In this document: positions 45,295 to 54,080 of the stretch, in pieces
Layout: each line of letters begins with the position of its first letter
How positions within the stretch are numbered: position 1 is the stretch's first letter
Assembly (NCBI GenBank): GCA_046349255.1
Contig: JAXMCR010000002.1
Location: 558,001 to 622,000, forward strand
Source of the DNA: DAIODI01 sp046349255
GTDB lineage: Bacteria; Pseudomonadota; Alphaproteobacteria; Rhizobiales; Aestuariivirgaceae
Direction: 5' to 3'
DNA: 64,000 bases
Translations under genes and position numbers: made by a program
Notes under the pieces: generated by a model
Told to the model about the DNA's origin: nothing
The model's database searches: none
The model's input: only the letters and a program-made list of their open reading frames with translations

Positions 45295-46672
45295 ACTGTT
45301 CCCGGAACCGCTTGACGATCGCCTGCGCGATCACGTTGAGGGTCAGCGTGAAGAAGAAGAGCACGAAGCCGAGCGCGAAGGCCGAAAGCGTTTTGGCGCT
45401 GTCGAATTCCTGGTCGCCGACGAGCAGCGTCTTGATCTGCACCGTCACCGTCGTCACCGCCTCGAGCGGATTGAACGTGAGGTTCGCCGCAAGGCCCGCC
45501 GCCATCACCACGATCATGGTCTCGCCGACCGCTCGCGAGATCGCCAGCATGAACGCCGACACGATGCCCGGCAGCGCGGCAGGCAGCACGACGCGCTTGA
45601 TCGTCTCCGACTTGGTCGCGCCCATCGCGTAGGAGCCGTCGCGCAACGACTGCGGCACCGCGTTGATGACGTCGTCGGAAAGCGAGGAGACGAACGGGAT
45701 GATCATCACCCCCATCACGAGGCCCGCGGCGAGCGCCGACTCGGACGACACGTCGAGGCCCAGGTAGTCGCCGAGGCCGCGCACGGCGGGCGCGACGGTG
45801 AGCGCGGCGAAGAAGCCGAACACCACGGTCGGGACGCCGGCGAGGATCTCGAGCACGGGCTTCACCAGCCCGCGCACGCGGGGCGAGGCGTATTCCGCCA
45901 TGTAGATCGCGGCGAAGAGCCCGACGGGGCCTGCGACCAGCATCGCGATCGCCATGATGAGCCCGGTGCCGACGAACAGCGGCACCGCGCCGAACGCGCC
46001 GGAGGACCCCACCTGGTCAGCGCGCAACGCCGTCTGCGGGCTCCATTGCAGGCCGAACAGGAAATCGAGCGGTGGCACCTTCGTGAAGAAGCGCATCGTC
46101 TCGAAGGCCACCGAGAACACGATGCCGACGGTGGTCAGGATGGCGACGGCGGAACAGGCGACGAGGAACCAGAGCACCGCTTGCTCGACCGCGTTGCGGG
46201 CGCGGAAGTTCAGGGTCGACCGGCCGCGGCCGAGGAAGAACCCGGCGATCCCGGCGGCGACACCCGCGCCGAGCATCCCGAGTCCGGACATCCAGTTGAG
46301 GCCGGCAGCGTACCGCCCGGCCTCGACCACGCTCGGCGGGAGGCCTGCCAAAACGTCGTTGTTCGCCTCGCCGCTGGCGACGATGGCGATGTCGCGCAGG
46401 CGCGCATCGCGTGAGAGCGAGTCCGTCGGTGCAAGGTCGCTCGAGAGCTTTGCAAGCGCTGCGGTGTCGATGGCGCGCGGCACCACGGAAAGCCAGCCGA
46501 TCGCCACGATGGCCATCGGGATCGCGACGCACAGCGCGAGGAATGCGCCGTGGTAGCCGGGGAGCGAATGAAGCTTCTGGCCGGCCTGCCCCAACGAGCG
46601 TGCGCGGCTCCTGCCGTAGGCGTATGCGCCAAGCGCAAGGACGGCGAGGAGCGCGATGTAGAGCGTCGTCAC
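45287..46672 (-). CDS. pstC: phosphate ABC transporter permease PstC
   Basis: The second Pst permease. The C-terminal domain has the permease loop (LAGVPTVVFGFF, SYAMGATKSETIKRVVLP). The N-terminal half holds extra hydrophobic segments (TTLYIALLAVLALGAYAYGR; GAFLALCVAIPMAIVAIGW) and a periplasmic stretch, as in alphaproteobacterial PstC_N forms. GTG 46672 gives 461 residues. An upstream in-frame start at 46741 runs into pstS and is rejected. A stem-loop lies between pstS and pstC. Confidence 0.93.
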   Translation of the reverse strand: MTTLYIALLAVLALGAYAYGRSRARSLGQAGQKLHSLPGYHGAFLALCVAIPMAIVAIGWLSVVPRAIDTAALAKLSSDLAPTDSLSRDARLRDIAIVASGEANNDVLAGLPPSVVEAGRYAAGLNWMSGLGMLGAGVAAGIAGFFLGRGRSTLNFRARNAVEQAVLWFLVACSAVAILTTVGIVFSVAFETMRFFTKVPPLDFLFGLQWSPQTALRADQVGSSGAFGAVPLFVGTGLIMAIAMLVAGPVGLFAAIYMAEYASPRVRGLVKPVLEILAGVPTVVFGFFAALTVAPAVRGLGDYLGLDVSSESALAAGLVMGVMIIPFVSSLSDDVINAVPQSLRDGSYAMGATKSETIKRVVLPAALPGIVSAFMLAISRAVGETMIVVMAAGLAANLTFNPLEAVTTVTVQIKTLLVGDQEFDSAKTLSAFALGFVLFFFTLTLNVIAQAIVKRFREQYD

Positions 46673-46709
46673 GGGGAGGCCCTTCGCCTTTCGGACAGGC
46701 TGGGAAGAT

Positions 46710-46737
46710 CCGGCGGGCGACGTGCGCCGCCCGCCGG
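46710..46737 (-). other. stem-loop between pstS and pstC
   Basis: A 9-base-pair GC stem, CCGGCGGGC (46710-46718) and GCCCGCCGG (46729-46737), with a 10-base loop, lies just after the pstS stop. No T-tract follows on the minus strand, so it is not a classic terminator. A role in keeping pstS mRNA more abundant than the permease part is inferred, since such loops are common downstream of binding-protein genes. Confidence 0.55.
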
Positions 46738-46745
46738 GCAATGCA

Positions 46746-47795
46746 TCAGAGGCCGGCGCCGTCGATCGCGGTCATGCCCTCGGCAACGGCGCGCGACTTC
46801 TTCAGCTCGTCGGCCGGAAGGGCGATGAGGCCCTTGGCGACGAGGTAGCCGTCCTCGCCCAGCGCCTTGTCGGACACGTACTCGGCCACGAATTCCTTGA
46901 GGCCGGGGATCACGCCGACATGCTGCTTCTTCACGTAGATGAACAGCGGACGGGCGACCTTGTACTTGCCGCCGGCGATCGTCTCGTAGGTCGGCAGCAC
47001 GCCGTCGATCGCGACACCCTTGATGGTGTTGAGGTTCTCTTCGAGGAACGAGTAGCCGAAGATACCGACCGCGTCCGGGTTCGCCGCGAGCTTCTGGACG
47101 ATCAGGTTGTCGTTCTCGCCGGCCTCGACGTAGGCGCCGTCCTCGCGGATCGACTTCCACACCTTCTCGAACGCCTTCGCGTCGGCCTTCTTCATGTCGG
47201 CCAGGCTCGGAATGGCTTCACCGCCCTTCTCCATGACGAGTTCGACGAAGCTGTCACGCGTGCCGGAGGTCGGCGGGGGGCCGAGCACTTCGATCTTCTT
47301 GTTGGGCAGCGACGGGTCGACGTCGGACCAGGTCTTGTTCGGGTTCGGGATGAGCTTGCCGTCCGGGCCCGGGATTTCCTTCGCGAGCGCCAGGAAGATC
47401 TGCTTCTTGGTCAGGCCGAACTCAGGGGCGCCCTTCGCATGCGCGAGCGACAGGCCGTCGAAGCCGATCTCGATCTCGACGATCTCGTTGACGCCGTTCT
47501 TCGAGCAGTCGTCGAACTCGGCCTTCTTGATGCGGCGGGACGCATTGGCGACGTCCGGCGAGTCCGGGCCGACGCCCGCGCAGAACAGCTTCAGGCCGCC
47601 GCCGGTGCCGGTCGACTCGACGACGGGCGTCTTGCCGGAGGTCTTGCCGAACTGCTCGGCGACCGCGGTCGTGAACGGATAGACGGTCGAGGATCCGACG
47701 ATGCGGATCTGGTCGCGGGCGAACGAGGTGTCGGCGAAAGCCACCGCGAGAGCGAACACGCTCGATGCAGCGACGGCGAGGGTTTTGAATTTCAC
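46746..47795 (-). CDS. pstS: phosphate-binding protein PstS
   Basis: The periplasmic phosphate-binding protein that feeds the Pst permease. The 349-residue protein has a signal peptide (TLAVAASSVFALAVAFADTSFA) and phosphate-site motifs GSSTVYPF and TGTGGGLKLFC, then SGTRDSFVEL. ATG 47795 follows a GGGGAG. It begins the pstSCAB-phoU-phoB block, behind a Pho box, and is separated from phoR by about 150 bases. Confidence 0.97.
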   Translation of the reverse strand: MKFKTLAVAASSVFALAVAFADTSFARDQIRIVGSSTVYPFTTAVAEQFGKTSGKTPVVESTGTGGGLKLFCAGVGPDSPDVANASRRIKKAEFDDCSKNGVNEIVEIEIGFDGLSLAHAKGAPEFGLTKKQIFLALAKEIPGPDGKLIPNPNKTWSDVDPSLPNKKIEVLGPPPTSGTRDSFVELVMEKGGEAIPSLADMKKADAKAFEKVWKSIREDGAYVEAGENDNLIVQKLAANPDAVGIFGYSFLEENLNTIKGVAIDGVLPTYETIAGGKYKVARPLFIYVKKQHVGVIPGLKEFVAEYVSDKALGEDGYLVAKGLIALPADELKKSRAVAEGMTAIDGAGL

Positions 47796-47889
47796 GGGTC
47801 AGTCTCCCCTGTCATGGAGGTTGTCATGAACCACCCGCCTCCGTTGCAGATGGTGGAACGCGGGCATTGCTAGCGGTCCGTGACTATGG

Positions 47890-47922
47890 TTTTGCGACAG
47901 TTTTCTTGCAGTTTTTTGACAA
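47890..47922 (-). promoter_or_regulatory. Pho box: three tandem 11-base PhoB half-sites before pstS
   Basis: Read on the minus strand: TTGTCAAAAAA (47922-47912), CTGCAAGAAAA (47911-47901), CTGTCGCAAAA (47900-47890). These are three direct 11-base repeats of the PhoB consensus CTGTCATAAAA, in register. They lie about 95 bases upstream of the pstS start, within the phoR-pstS gap. The neighbouring AT-rich run fits a promoter activated by PhoB. The gene for PhoB is at the other end of the same block. Confidence 0.8.
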
Positions 47923-47949
47923 GAAAAATGTTGTTGGGTCAGTCACTTA

Positions 47950-49113
47950 TCAGCGATCTGCGTCGGGAAGGCGAATGGTGAAGGTGCTGCCCTTCCCGAC
48001 CTCCGAGGCGATCGCCAGCCGGCCGCGGTGGCGGTTCAGGATGTGTTTGACGATGGCGAGACCGAGCCCGGTGCCGCCGCGCGACCGGCTCACCTGCGTG
48101 TTCACCCGGTAGAAGCGTTCGGTGAGGCGCGGCAGGTGCTCGGGCGGGATGCCGGGGCCGAAGTCGCGCACCGCCAGTTCGACGTGGTGATCGTCCGCGG
48201 CGTGATGACCCTCGACGACGACGCGCTTGCCCGAGGCGCCGTACTTCAGCGCGTTCTCGACGAGGTTCTGCACGACCTGGGTCAGTTCGTCGGCGTCGCC
48301 GCGCACCGGCATGCGGTCGGGAAGCGTGAGGTCGACGGTGACGCCCGCCTCCTTCGCCATCGCGAGCAGGGGATCGACCGCCTGGCGCGCGACGAGCGCG
48401 AGGTCGACGACCGTCGACGGCCGGTCGTGCGAGCTCATCTCGATGCGCGACAGCGACAGGAGGTCGTCGATCAGGCGGCGCATGCGCTCGGCCTGTGTCT
48501 GCATCAGTTTCAGGAACTTGTTGCGCGCCGCGGCGTCGTCGCGCGCCGGCCCCTGCAGCGTCTCGATGAAGCCCAGCACCGCGGCAAGCGGCGTGCGCAA
48601 CTCGTGGCTCGCATGCGCGACGAAGTCGGCGCGCATCCGCTCGAGCTGCTGCTCGCGCGTGAGGTCGCGCAGGAGGATCAGGATCGCCGGCCGGCTTCGG
48701 CCGCCGTTCTCGCCCGCGCCGGACGGGATCGGTGCGATGAACGCCTCGAACCGCCGCTCGACCGGCACGCGGCGCTCGAAGTCGACGCGAACCGCTTCGC
48801 TGCCGGCGACGGCATTGGCGACCGCGTCGAGCACCACGGGCGCGCGCACGGACGCAGAAATGTGGCGTTCGACCGGGTCCTGGTCGAGCGCTTCGTGCGC
48901 ATGGGCGTTGGCGAGGATCACCGTACCGTGCGAATCGAGCACGAGGACCGGATCGGGCAGCGTCGACGCGATCGCGGTCAGCACACCGAGCGCGGGGTCG
49001 AGCCCTTCAGAGGCGTGGGCCGGCGACGATGCCTTTGACGCATGCGTGGCGGCTCGTCCGGGCTCCTTGTTCCAGGGCCAGATCATGAGGCCGAATCGCT
49101 CGCTCTGAGGCAT
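47950..49113 (-). CDS. phoR: phosphate regulon sensor histidine kinase PhoR
   Basis: PhoR phosphorylates PhoB. The 387-residue protein has a PAS domain (PDPVLVLDSHGTVILANAHA), then the DHp helix with phospho-accepting H170 (HASHELRTPL), and the ATPase domain with NLVENALKYG (N box), DFGPGIPPEHL (G1) and GGTGLGLAIVKHI (G2). Unusually no hydrophobic membrane segment precedes the PAS domain, and an in-frame TGA lies 7 codons before ATG 49113. So it seems soluble, or membrane-linked only through partners such as PhoU/Pst. It is the first gene of the minus-strand block. Confidence 0.9.
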   Translation of the reverse strand: MPQSERFGLMIWPWNKEPGRAATHASKASSPAHASEGLDPALGVLTAIASTLPDPVLVLDSHGTVILANAHAHEALDQDPVERHISASVRAPVVLDAVANAVAGSEAVRVDFERRVPVERRFEAFIAPIPSGAGENGGRSRPAILILLRDLTREQQLERMRADFVAHASHELRTPLAAVLGFIETLQGPARDDAAARNKFLKLMQTQAERMRRLIDDLLSLSRIEMSSHDRPSTVVDLALVARQAVDPLLAMAKEAGVTVDLTLPDRMPVRGDADELTQVVQNLVENALKYGASGKRVVVEGHHAADDHHVELAVRDFGPGIPPEHLPRLTERFYRVNTQVSRSRGGTGLGLAIVKHILNRHRGRLAIASEVGKGSTFTIRLPDADR

Positions 49114-49207
49114 CGTGCAGTCATGGCGCGATCATATTACAATTGGACGTCGCACTTCGACCACCAACCGCACGCAGCCGATCCACTTCCACCGCCGACC
49201 TGACGAG

Positions 49208-50167
49208 ATGCCTGCCCCCATCGATCCCGGAATGCTCGCCTTCTACGACACGCTCAACGCCATGACGCCGGCGGAGAGCCACGCCTGGCCGCTCGACCGC
49301 CAGCGGCGGGAATGGGATGCGCTGTGCCAGAAGTTCCAGGCGCCCTACCCTGCGGGCCTTGCGGTCAGCGACGTGACGGTGCGGGGCGACGTGGACGTGC
49401 CCGTCCGCCTCTATCGGCCGTCCGGCGCGACGACGCCGCTGCCGGCCGTGCTCTACGCCCACGGCGGCGGCTGGGTGCTGGGCGGCATCCGCACGCACGA
49501 CGACATGTGCGCCGAGATAGCGGCTGCAGCCAACGTGGTCGTCGCCGCAATCGACTATCGGCTGGCGCCCGAGAACCCGCATCCGGCGCAGCTGCGTGAC
49601 TCCCTTGCCGTGCTCTCCGCCCTGCGCGCGCGGCCGCAATGGTTCGGCGTCGATCCTTCGCGCATCGTCGCTGCGGGCGACAGCGCCGGGGGGCAGATGA
49701 GCGCGGGCCTTGCACTGTTTCTGCGCGACAAGGGCCTGCCGCAGGTGCAGGGCCTTGCACTGATCTATCCCGTGATGGGCGCAGACCTCGGCACGCGCTC
49801 CTATGTCGAGAACGCCAACGCGCCCTGCCTGACGCGCGACGAGATGGCGTTCTACCTCGACGCGTTCCTCGGTCCCGAAGGCAGCCCGGCCCGGTGCGAT
49901 CCCTATGCGGTGCCGCTGTCGGCGTCGAGCGTCGCAAACCTTCCGCCGACGTTCGTGTCGGTTGCCGCACACGATCCCTTGCGCGACGACGGCGTGCTGT
50001 TTCACGAGCGGCTCGTCGCGGCGGGTCTTCCTTCCGTATTGCGCGAGGAGCCGGCGCTGACCCACAGCTTCATGCGGGCGCGCCATCACAGCGAGGCCTG
50101 TCGCGCTGCCTTCGCCGCCATCGTCGCGGCGATCCGGTCGCTCGCTCACGATGGTCGCCTGCCATGA
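49208..50167 (+). CDS. alpha/beta hydrolase, hormone-sensitive lipase-like esterase (first copy)
   Basis: A 319-residue HSL-family (family IV) esterase. The oxyanion motif HGGGW is at 85-89, the nucleophile S159 in AAGDSAGG, and the late acid/His in HDPLRDD and LTHSFM. ATG 49208 was chosen; the frame is open upstream to 49115. Its last four bases overlap the next gene as ATGA, and the two proteins are clearly related, so they look like a tandem duplication. Substrate unknown: a short acyl or carboxylate ester is typical of the family. Confidence 0.88.
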   Translation: MPAPIDPGMLAFYDTLNAMTPAESHAWPLDRQRREWDALCQKFQAPYPAGLAVSDVTVRGDVDVPVRLYRPSGATTPLPAVLYAHGGGWVLGGIRTHDDMCAEIAAAANVVVAAIDYRLAPENPHPAQLRDSLAVLSALRARPQWFGVDPSRIVAAGDSAGGQMSAGLALFLRDKGLPQVQGLALIYPVMGADLGTRSYVENANAPCLTRDEMAFYLDAFLGPEGSPARCDPYAVPLSASSVANLPPTFVSVAAHDPLRDDGVLFHERLVAAGLPSVLREEPALTHSFMRARHHSEACRAAFAAIVAAIRSLAHDGRLP

Positions 50168-51120
50168 GCGCTGCGCCGACCGGACCGACCGATCCCGGCA
50201 TCCTGCAATTCCTCGCCGAATCCGCCGCGGCCTATCCCGACGACGCGGTGAGCCACTCCATGGCCGACCAGCGCGGGTTCTACGACGCGTTGTGCCGTCA
50301 CTTCCGCAAGGCCCGCCCGGCAGGCATCGTGGTCGAGGACCGGTCGGTCGGTTCCGTGCCCATACGCCACTACGCACCCCCGCAGGCGACCAGCGATACG
50401 CCGTGCCTCCTCTATCTGCACGGCGGCGGGTTCGTCGTCGGCGGGCTCGACAGCCACGACGACATATGTGCGGAGATCGCCGCGCGCGCGAACGTGCACG
50501 TCGTCGCCGTCGCCTATCGCCTCGCGCCGGAGCACCGCTACCCGGCGGCCTTCGACGACAGCCTCGCCGTCTATCGATGGCTTGCCGGGGGTGCCGTTTC
50601 AAACGGCCGGTTGGTCGTTGGCGGTGACAGCGCCGGCGGCAACCTCGCCGCGGCCATCGCGATCGCGGCGCGGGACGCTGGGCTCCCGCGCCCCGCCGGC
50701 CAGGTGCTGATCTACCCCGGCCTCGGCGGTGATCGCACGAAGGGCTCCTATGTCGAGCGCGGACAGGCGCCCGGCCTCACCACGTCGGACGTCGCCTGGT
50801 ACGAGGAAACCTACCTCGGTCCCGTGCCCGCCCATCGCGACGACAAGTTCGCCAAGCCGCTGCGGGAACGGGACTACCGGAACCTTCCGCCGGCCTTCCT
50901 CGTGACCTGCGAATGGGACCCCTTGCGCGACGATGCCTACGACTATGCCAGCGCGCTCGCCGGCGCAGGCGTGGCGGCGCAAGTGCGGCACGAACCGCAG
51001 CTCGTCCACGCCTTCCTGCGCGCACGGCACATGTCGGATCCGGCGGCGCGGTCGTTTACCGCGATCGTCGAAGCGGTTAGTCACCTTGCCCACGAGGGCC
51101 GCCTGCCGCGCGCAGCGTAG
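50164..51120 (+). CDS. alpha/beta hydrolase, hormone-sensitive lipase-like esterase (second copy)
   Basis: A 318-residue paralogue of the preceding esterase. HGGGF is at 86-90, S156 in VGGDSAGGNLA, and CEWDPLRDD with LVHAFLRARHMSDPA complete the triad. The start ATG 50164 overlaps the previous stop. The C-termini of both end in a similar AHDGRLP/AHEGRLP, showing recent common origin. A CocE-type hydrolase follows 11 bases on, so the three probably form one operon. Confidence 0.88.
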   Translation: MSAAPTGPTDPGILQFLAESAAAYPDDAVSHSMADQRGFYDALCRHFRKARPAGIVVEDRSVGSVPIRHYAPPQATSDTPCLLYLHGGGFVVGGLDSHDDICAEIAARANVHVVAVAYRLAPEHRYPAAFDDSLAVYRWLAGGAVSNGRLVVGGDSAGGNLAAAIAIAARDAGLPRPAGQVLIYPGLGGDRTKGSYVERGQAPGLTTSDVAWYEETYLGPVPAHRDDKFAKPLRERDYRNLPPAFLVTCEWDPLRDDAYDYASALAGAGVAAQVRHEPQLVHAFLRARHMSDPAARSFTAIVEAVSHLAHEGRLPRAA

Positions 51121-51131
51121 GGGAGAATTCC

Positions 51132-53156
51132 ATGAAGACGATCAACCAGTTCCCGCACGCCGTGCGCGAGATCGAGCACGCGCTGATCCCGATGCCGGAC
51201 GGAACGAAACTTTCGGCGCGCATCTGGCTGCCGGTCGACGCCGAGCAGAAGAAGGTGCCGGCGATCCTCGAGTACCTCCCCTACCGCAAGCGCGACGGGA
51301 CGACGGTGCGCGACCAGCTCACCCATCCCTACTTCGCGGGGCACGGCTACGCGTGCCTGCGCGTCGACATGCGCGGCAACGGCGATTCCGAAGGGATCAT
51401 GCTCGACGAGTACGCGCTCCAGGAGCAGGACGACGCGCTCGCGGTGATCGAATGGATCCGCGCGCAACCGTGGTCGAGCGGCGATGTCGGCATGATGGGC
51501 ATCTCGTGGGGCGGCTTCAACGGGCTGCAGGTCGCCGCGCGCCGGCCGCCGGGGCTCAAGGCCATCATCACGCTCTGCTCGACCGACGACCGCTATGCCG
51601 ACGACATTCATTTCAAGGGCGGCTGCGTCATCAACGAGAACCTCGGCTGGGGCGCGACGATGCTCGCCTACTCGTCCAGGCCGCCCGATCCCGCGCTCGT
51701 CGGCGAGCGCTGGAAGGAGCTCTGGCTCGAGCGCCTGGAGATCGAGCCGTTCCTCGCCGCCACGTGGCTCTCACACCCCCATCGCGACGCCTACTGGAAG
51801 CACGGCTCGGTCTGCGAGGATTTTTCGGCCATCGAGGCGGCGGTGCTCGCGATCGGCGGCTGGAACGACGCCTACTCGAACGCCGTGCCGCGGCTTCTGC
51901 ACGGGCTCAAGTCGCCGGTGAAGGCGATCATCGGTCCGTGGGCGCACAAGTATCCGCACTTCGCGGTGCCCGAACCGCGCATCGGCTTCCTGCAGGAGGC
52001 GCTGCGCTGGTGGGACTTCTGGCTGAAGGGCCAGCCGACGGGCGTGCTGCGCGATCCGGCGGTGCGCTACTACGTGCTCGACTCGATCCGCCCCGACACG
52101 CTGCCGCTCACGTGGCCCGGCCGCTGGCGCGAGGACCAGATGTGGTCGGGCGCCGTCGAGCGCCACACGCTGCACCTCACCGCGGGCCGCCTTGCCGAGA
52201 AGCCCGGCCCCGCGACGACGTTCGCCGTCAACTCCTCCCAGACGACCGGCCTCGACGGCGGCGAGTTCTGCATCATCTGGCTCGGCCCCGAATTCGCCGG
52301 CGACCAGACGCGCGACGATGCGCTGTCGCTCACCTTCGACACGGGCAAGCTCGGCGAGGACATCGAGATCGTGGGGGCGGCGGAAGTCGACCTCGTGTTC
52401 GCGAGCGACAAGCCGGTGGCGTTCGCCGCGGCGCGCCTCAACGACGTCCGCCCGGACGGAACGGTGGCGCGCATTAGCTACACTCTCCTGAACCTCTGCC
52501 AGCGTGACAGCCGCGAGCATCCCTCCCCCCTCACGCCCGGCCAAAAGACGCGCGCGAAACTCAAGCTCGACGACATCGCCTGGCGCCTGCCGAAGGGCCA
52601 TACGCTGCGCCTGTCGCTCTCGACCTGCTACTGGCCGCTGATGTGGCCGGCGCCCGAATCCGTGACGCTCACCGTGTTCGCCAACGAGAGCACGCTCACC
52701 GTGCCGATCCGCCGCCCGTCCGAGCGCGACCGGACGCCCACGTTCCCGGAAGCGGTGGCGGCTCCGCCGCTCGAGCAGGAGACGCTGCGCGCCCCCTCGA
52801 ACCGGCGCGAGACGACGGTCGATCCCGAAACGGGACGCGTGACGATCACCATCGTCGACGACTTCGGCAAGACGAGGATCCGCTCGCACGGGATGATCGC
52901 CGGCAGCGTCGGGCGCGAGACGCACTCGATCTTCCCCGACGACCCGCTGTCGGCGAAGATGACGACGCACTGGACGGAGGAACTCGCCCGCGACGAGGGC
53001 CCGTGGGCCGGGTGGTCGATCCGCACCGAGACCTATTCGGCGATGACGGCCACGGCGACGCACTTCCATCTCACCGCGCGCATCGAGGCCTACGAAGGTG
53101 AAACCCTTGTGTTCTCGCGCGATTTCGACGAGACGATAGCGCGCGACCTCAACTGA
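51132..53156 (+). CDS. CocE/NonD family hydrolase (X-Pro dipeptidyl-peptidase S15 type)
   Basis: A 674-residue hydrolase. The N-terminal alpha/beta core has RVDMRGNGDSEG and the nucleophile S125 in MMGISWGG, followed by the cap and AHKYPHF. The C-terminal part (WRLPKGHTLRLSLSTCYWPL) is the beta-sandwich found in peptidase S15 and cocaine-esterase-like enzymes. Members hydrolyse varied esters or peptides; substrate not determinable. GGGGAG precedes ATG 51132. It follows the tandem esterases. Confidence 0.9.
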   Translation: MKTINQFPHAVREIEHALIPMPDGTKLSARIWLPVDAEQKKVPAILEYLPYRKRDGTTVRDQLTHPYFAGHGYACLRVDMRGNGDSEGIMLDEYALQEQDDALAVIEWIRAQPWSSGDVGMMGISWGGFNGLQVAARRPPGLKAIITLCSTDDRYADDIHFKGGCVINENLGWGATMLAYSSRPPDPALVGERWKELWLERLEIEPFLAATWLSHPHRDAYWKHGSVCEDFSAIEAAVLAIGGWNDAYSNAVPRLLHGLKSPVKAIIGPWAHKYPHFAVPEPRIGFLQEALRWWDFWLKGQPTGVLRDPAVRYYVLDSIRPDTLPLTWPGRWREDQMWSGAVERHTLHLTAGRLAEKPGPATTFAVNSSQTTGLDGGEFCIIWLGPEFAGDQTRDDALSLTFDTGKLGEDIEIVGAAEVDLVFASDKPVAFAAARLNDVRPDGTVARISYTLLNLCQRDSREHPSPLTPGQKTRAKLKLDDIAWRLPKGHTLRLSLSTCYWPLMWPAPESVTLTVFANESTLTVPIRRPSERDRTPTFPEAVAAPPLEQETLRAPSNRRETTVDPETGRVTITIVDDFGKTRIRSHGMIAGSVGRETHSIFPDDPLSAKMTTHWTEELARDEGPWAGWSIRTETYSAMTATATHFHLTARIEAYEGETLVFSRDFDETIARDLN

Positions 53157-53174
53157 CCGAAGGCGGAGACGACC

Positions 53175-53588
53175 ATGTTCCGATGGCTCAGGGTGAGCGA
53201 GGGCACCTACCACGACCGCGTCACCGGCGCCTTCACCGACCGGATGGCAGCCTATCGCCGGCTCGGTCCCTCCCGGCAGGACGCGGTGGCCGCCGCTTTC
53301 GTGCTCACCTGGCGCGATTTCCTGGAAGAGTGCGGCAGCCCGGATGCCTTCCTGAAGGCGGACCGCGAGGACCAGAAGCGGCTGATCACCCGGCTCGTCG
53401 ACTACGAGGCGCGCACGGAAGCGGAGGGCAACGAGGCCGAGGCGATTTCCTCGGCGCTGATGAGCTTCTACCTCGCCTCCGTCGCGGCCCACGACCGCGA
53501 GGCGCTGGCGCTGATGGTGCCGCCGCTCGAGGAGATCGGCCGGCGGATCGATCCCGATTTCACGCTCCCGCCGCTCACGGCGACCTGA
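53175..53588 (+). CDS. conserved-looking small protein of unknown function
   Basis: A 137-residue predicted protein not assigned to a family. It is mostly helical and charged (FRWLRVSEGTYHDRVTGAFT; DRMAAYRRLG; LVDYEARTEAEGNEAEAI), without signal peptide, membrane span or cysteine cluster. An AAGGCGGAG ribosome site precedes ATG 53175, 18 bases after the CocE gene, so it may share that transcript. The shadow frame on the same strand is arginine-rich and was rejected. Confidence 0.7.
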   Translation: MFRWLRVSEGTYHDRVTGAFTDRMAAYRRLGPSRQDAVAAAFVLTWRDFLEECGSPDAFLKADREDQKRLITRLVDYEARTEAEGNEAEAISSALMSFYLASVAAHDREALALMVPPLEEIGRRIDPDFTLPPLTAT

Positions 53589-53591
53589 AAG

Positions 53592-53623
53592 CGAAAACGC
53601 CGACTGCTTTGCAGCAGCCGGCG
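53592..53623 (-). terminator. intrinsic terminator downstream of the flp pilin gene
   Basis: Read on the minus strand: CGCCG-GCTG-CTGC, loop AAA, GCAG-T-CGGCG, then TTTTCGC. The stem has a small internal loop. It lies 32 bases past the pilin stop on the strand of the pilin and between convergent genes, so it probably ends the flp transcript. Confidence 0.65.
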
Positions 53624-53654
53624 CTACCGATACGGTGATCGTGAGCGGAAGCGC

Positions 53655-53816
53655 TTACTTGAGCGCGCCGCCGATGTCGCCGAAAATGGTCGTGAGACCG
53701 GTCTCGATGGCCGGCAACGCGGCGACCAGCGCAAGGCCGGTGGCGGCAGCGATGAGGCCGTATTCGATGGCAGTAGCGCCGGATTCATCCTTGATGAAGC
53801 GGGTAAACATGTTCAT
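53655..53816 (-). CDS. Flp family type IVb pilin
   Basis: A 53-residue Flp-type pilin, the subunit of tight-adherence pili. The prepilin body ESGATAIEYGLIAAATGLALVAAL has the Glu and Tyr (IEYGLIA) of Flp pilins; cleavage by a prepilin peptidase after the Gly in ESGATAIEYG is expected. ATG 53816 has GAGGAG 7 bases upstream. No tad or rcp assembly gene is close, so it is an isolated pilin whose machinery must lie elsewhere. A terminator follows it. Confidence 0.9.
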   Translation of the reverse strand: MNMFTRFIKDESGATAIEYGLIAAATGLALVAALPAIETGLTTIFGDIGGALK

Positions 53817-54080
53817 GGAGTGACTCCTCGATTGACACACCTCCGGCCTTTCTGTGTTGGGCTCGACCGGGACGAGGCGACGGTAGCCAGTGGCCTTGAA
53901 CAAGGTCTGAATTCGATAGAATAAATTATCGTCTATGCTTGAATTTCTGTTGGTTATGTCAATTTATTGCCGGATCGCACAATATTCTTTACAAACTAAA
54001 AGCTGCTTTTCTTCGAAAAGAACGTCCATGGGTTGAAGAAAGGGCAGCAACTGCTGCCCCTCAACGCATATCCCGAACGG

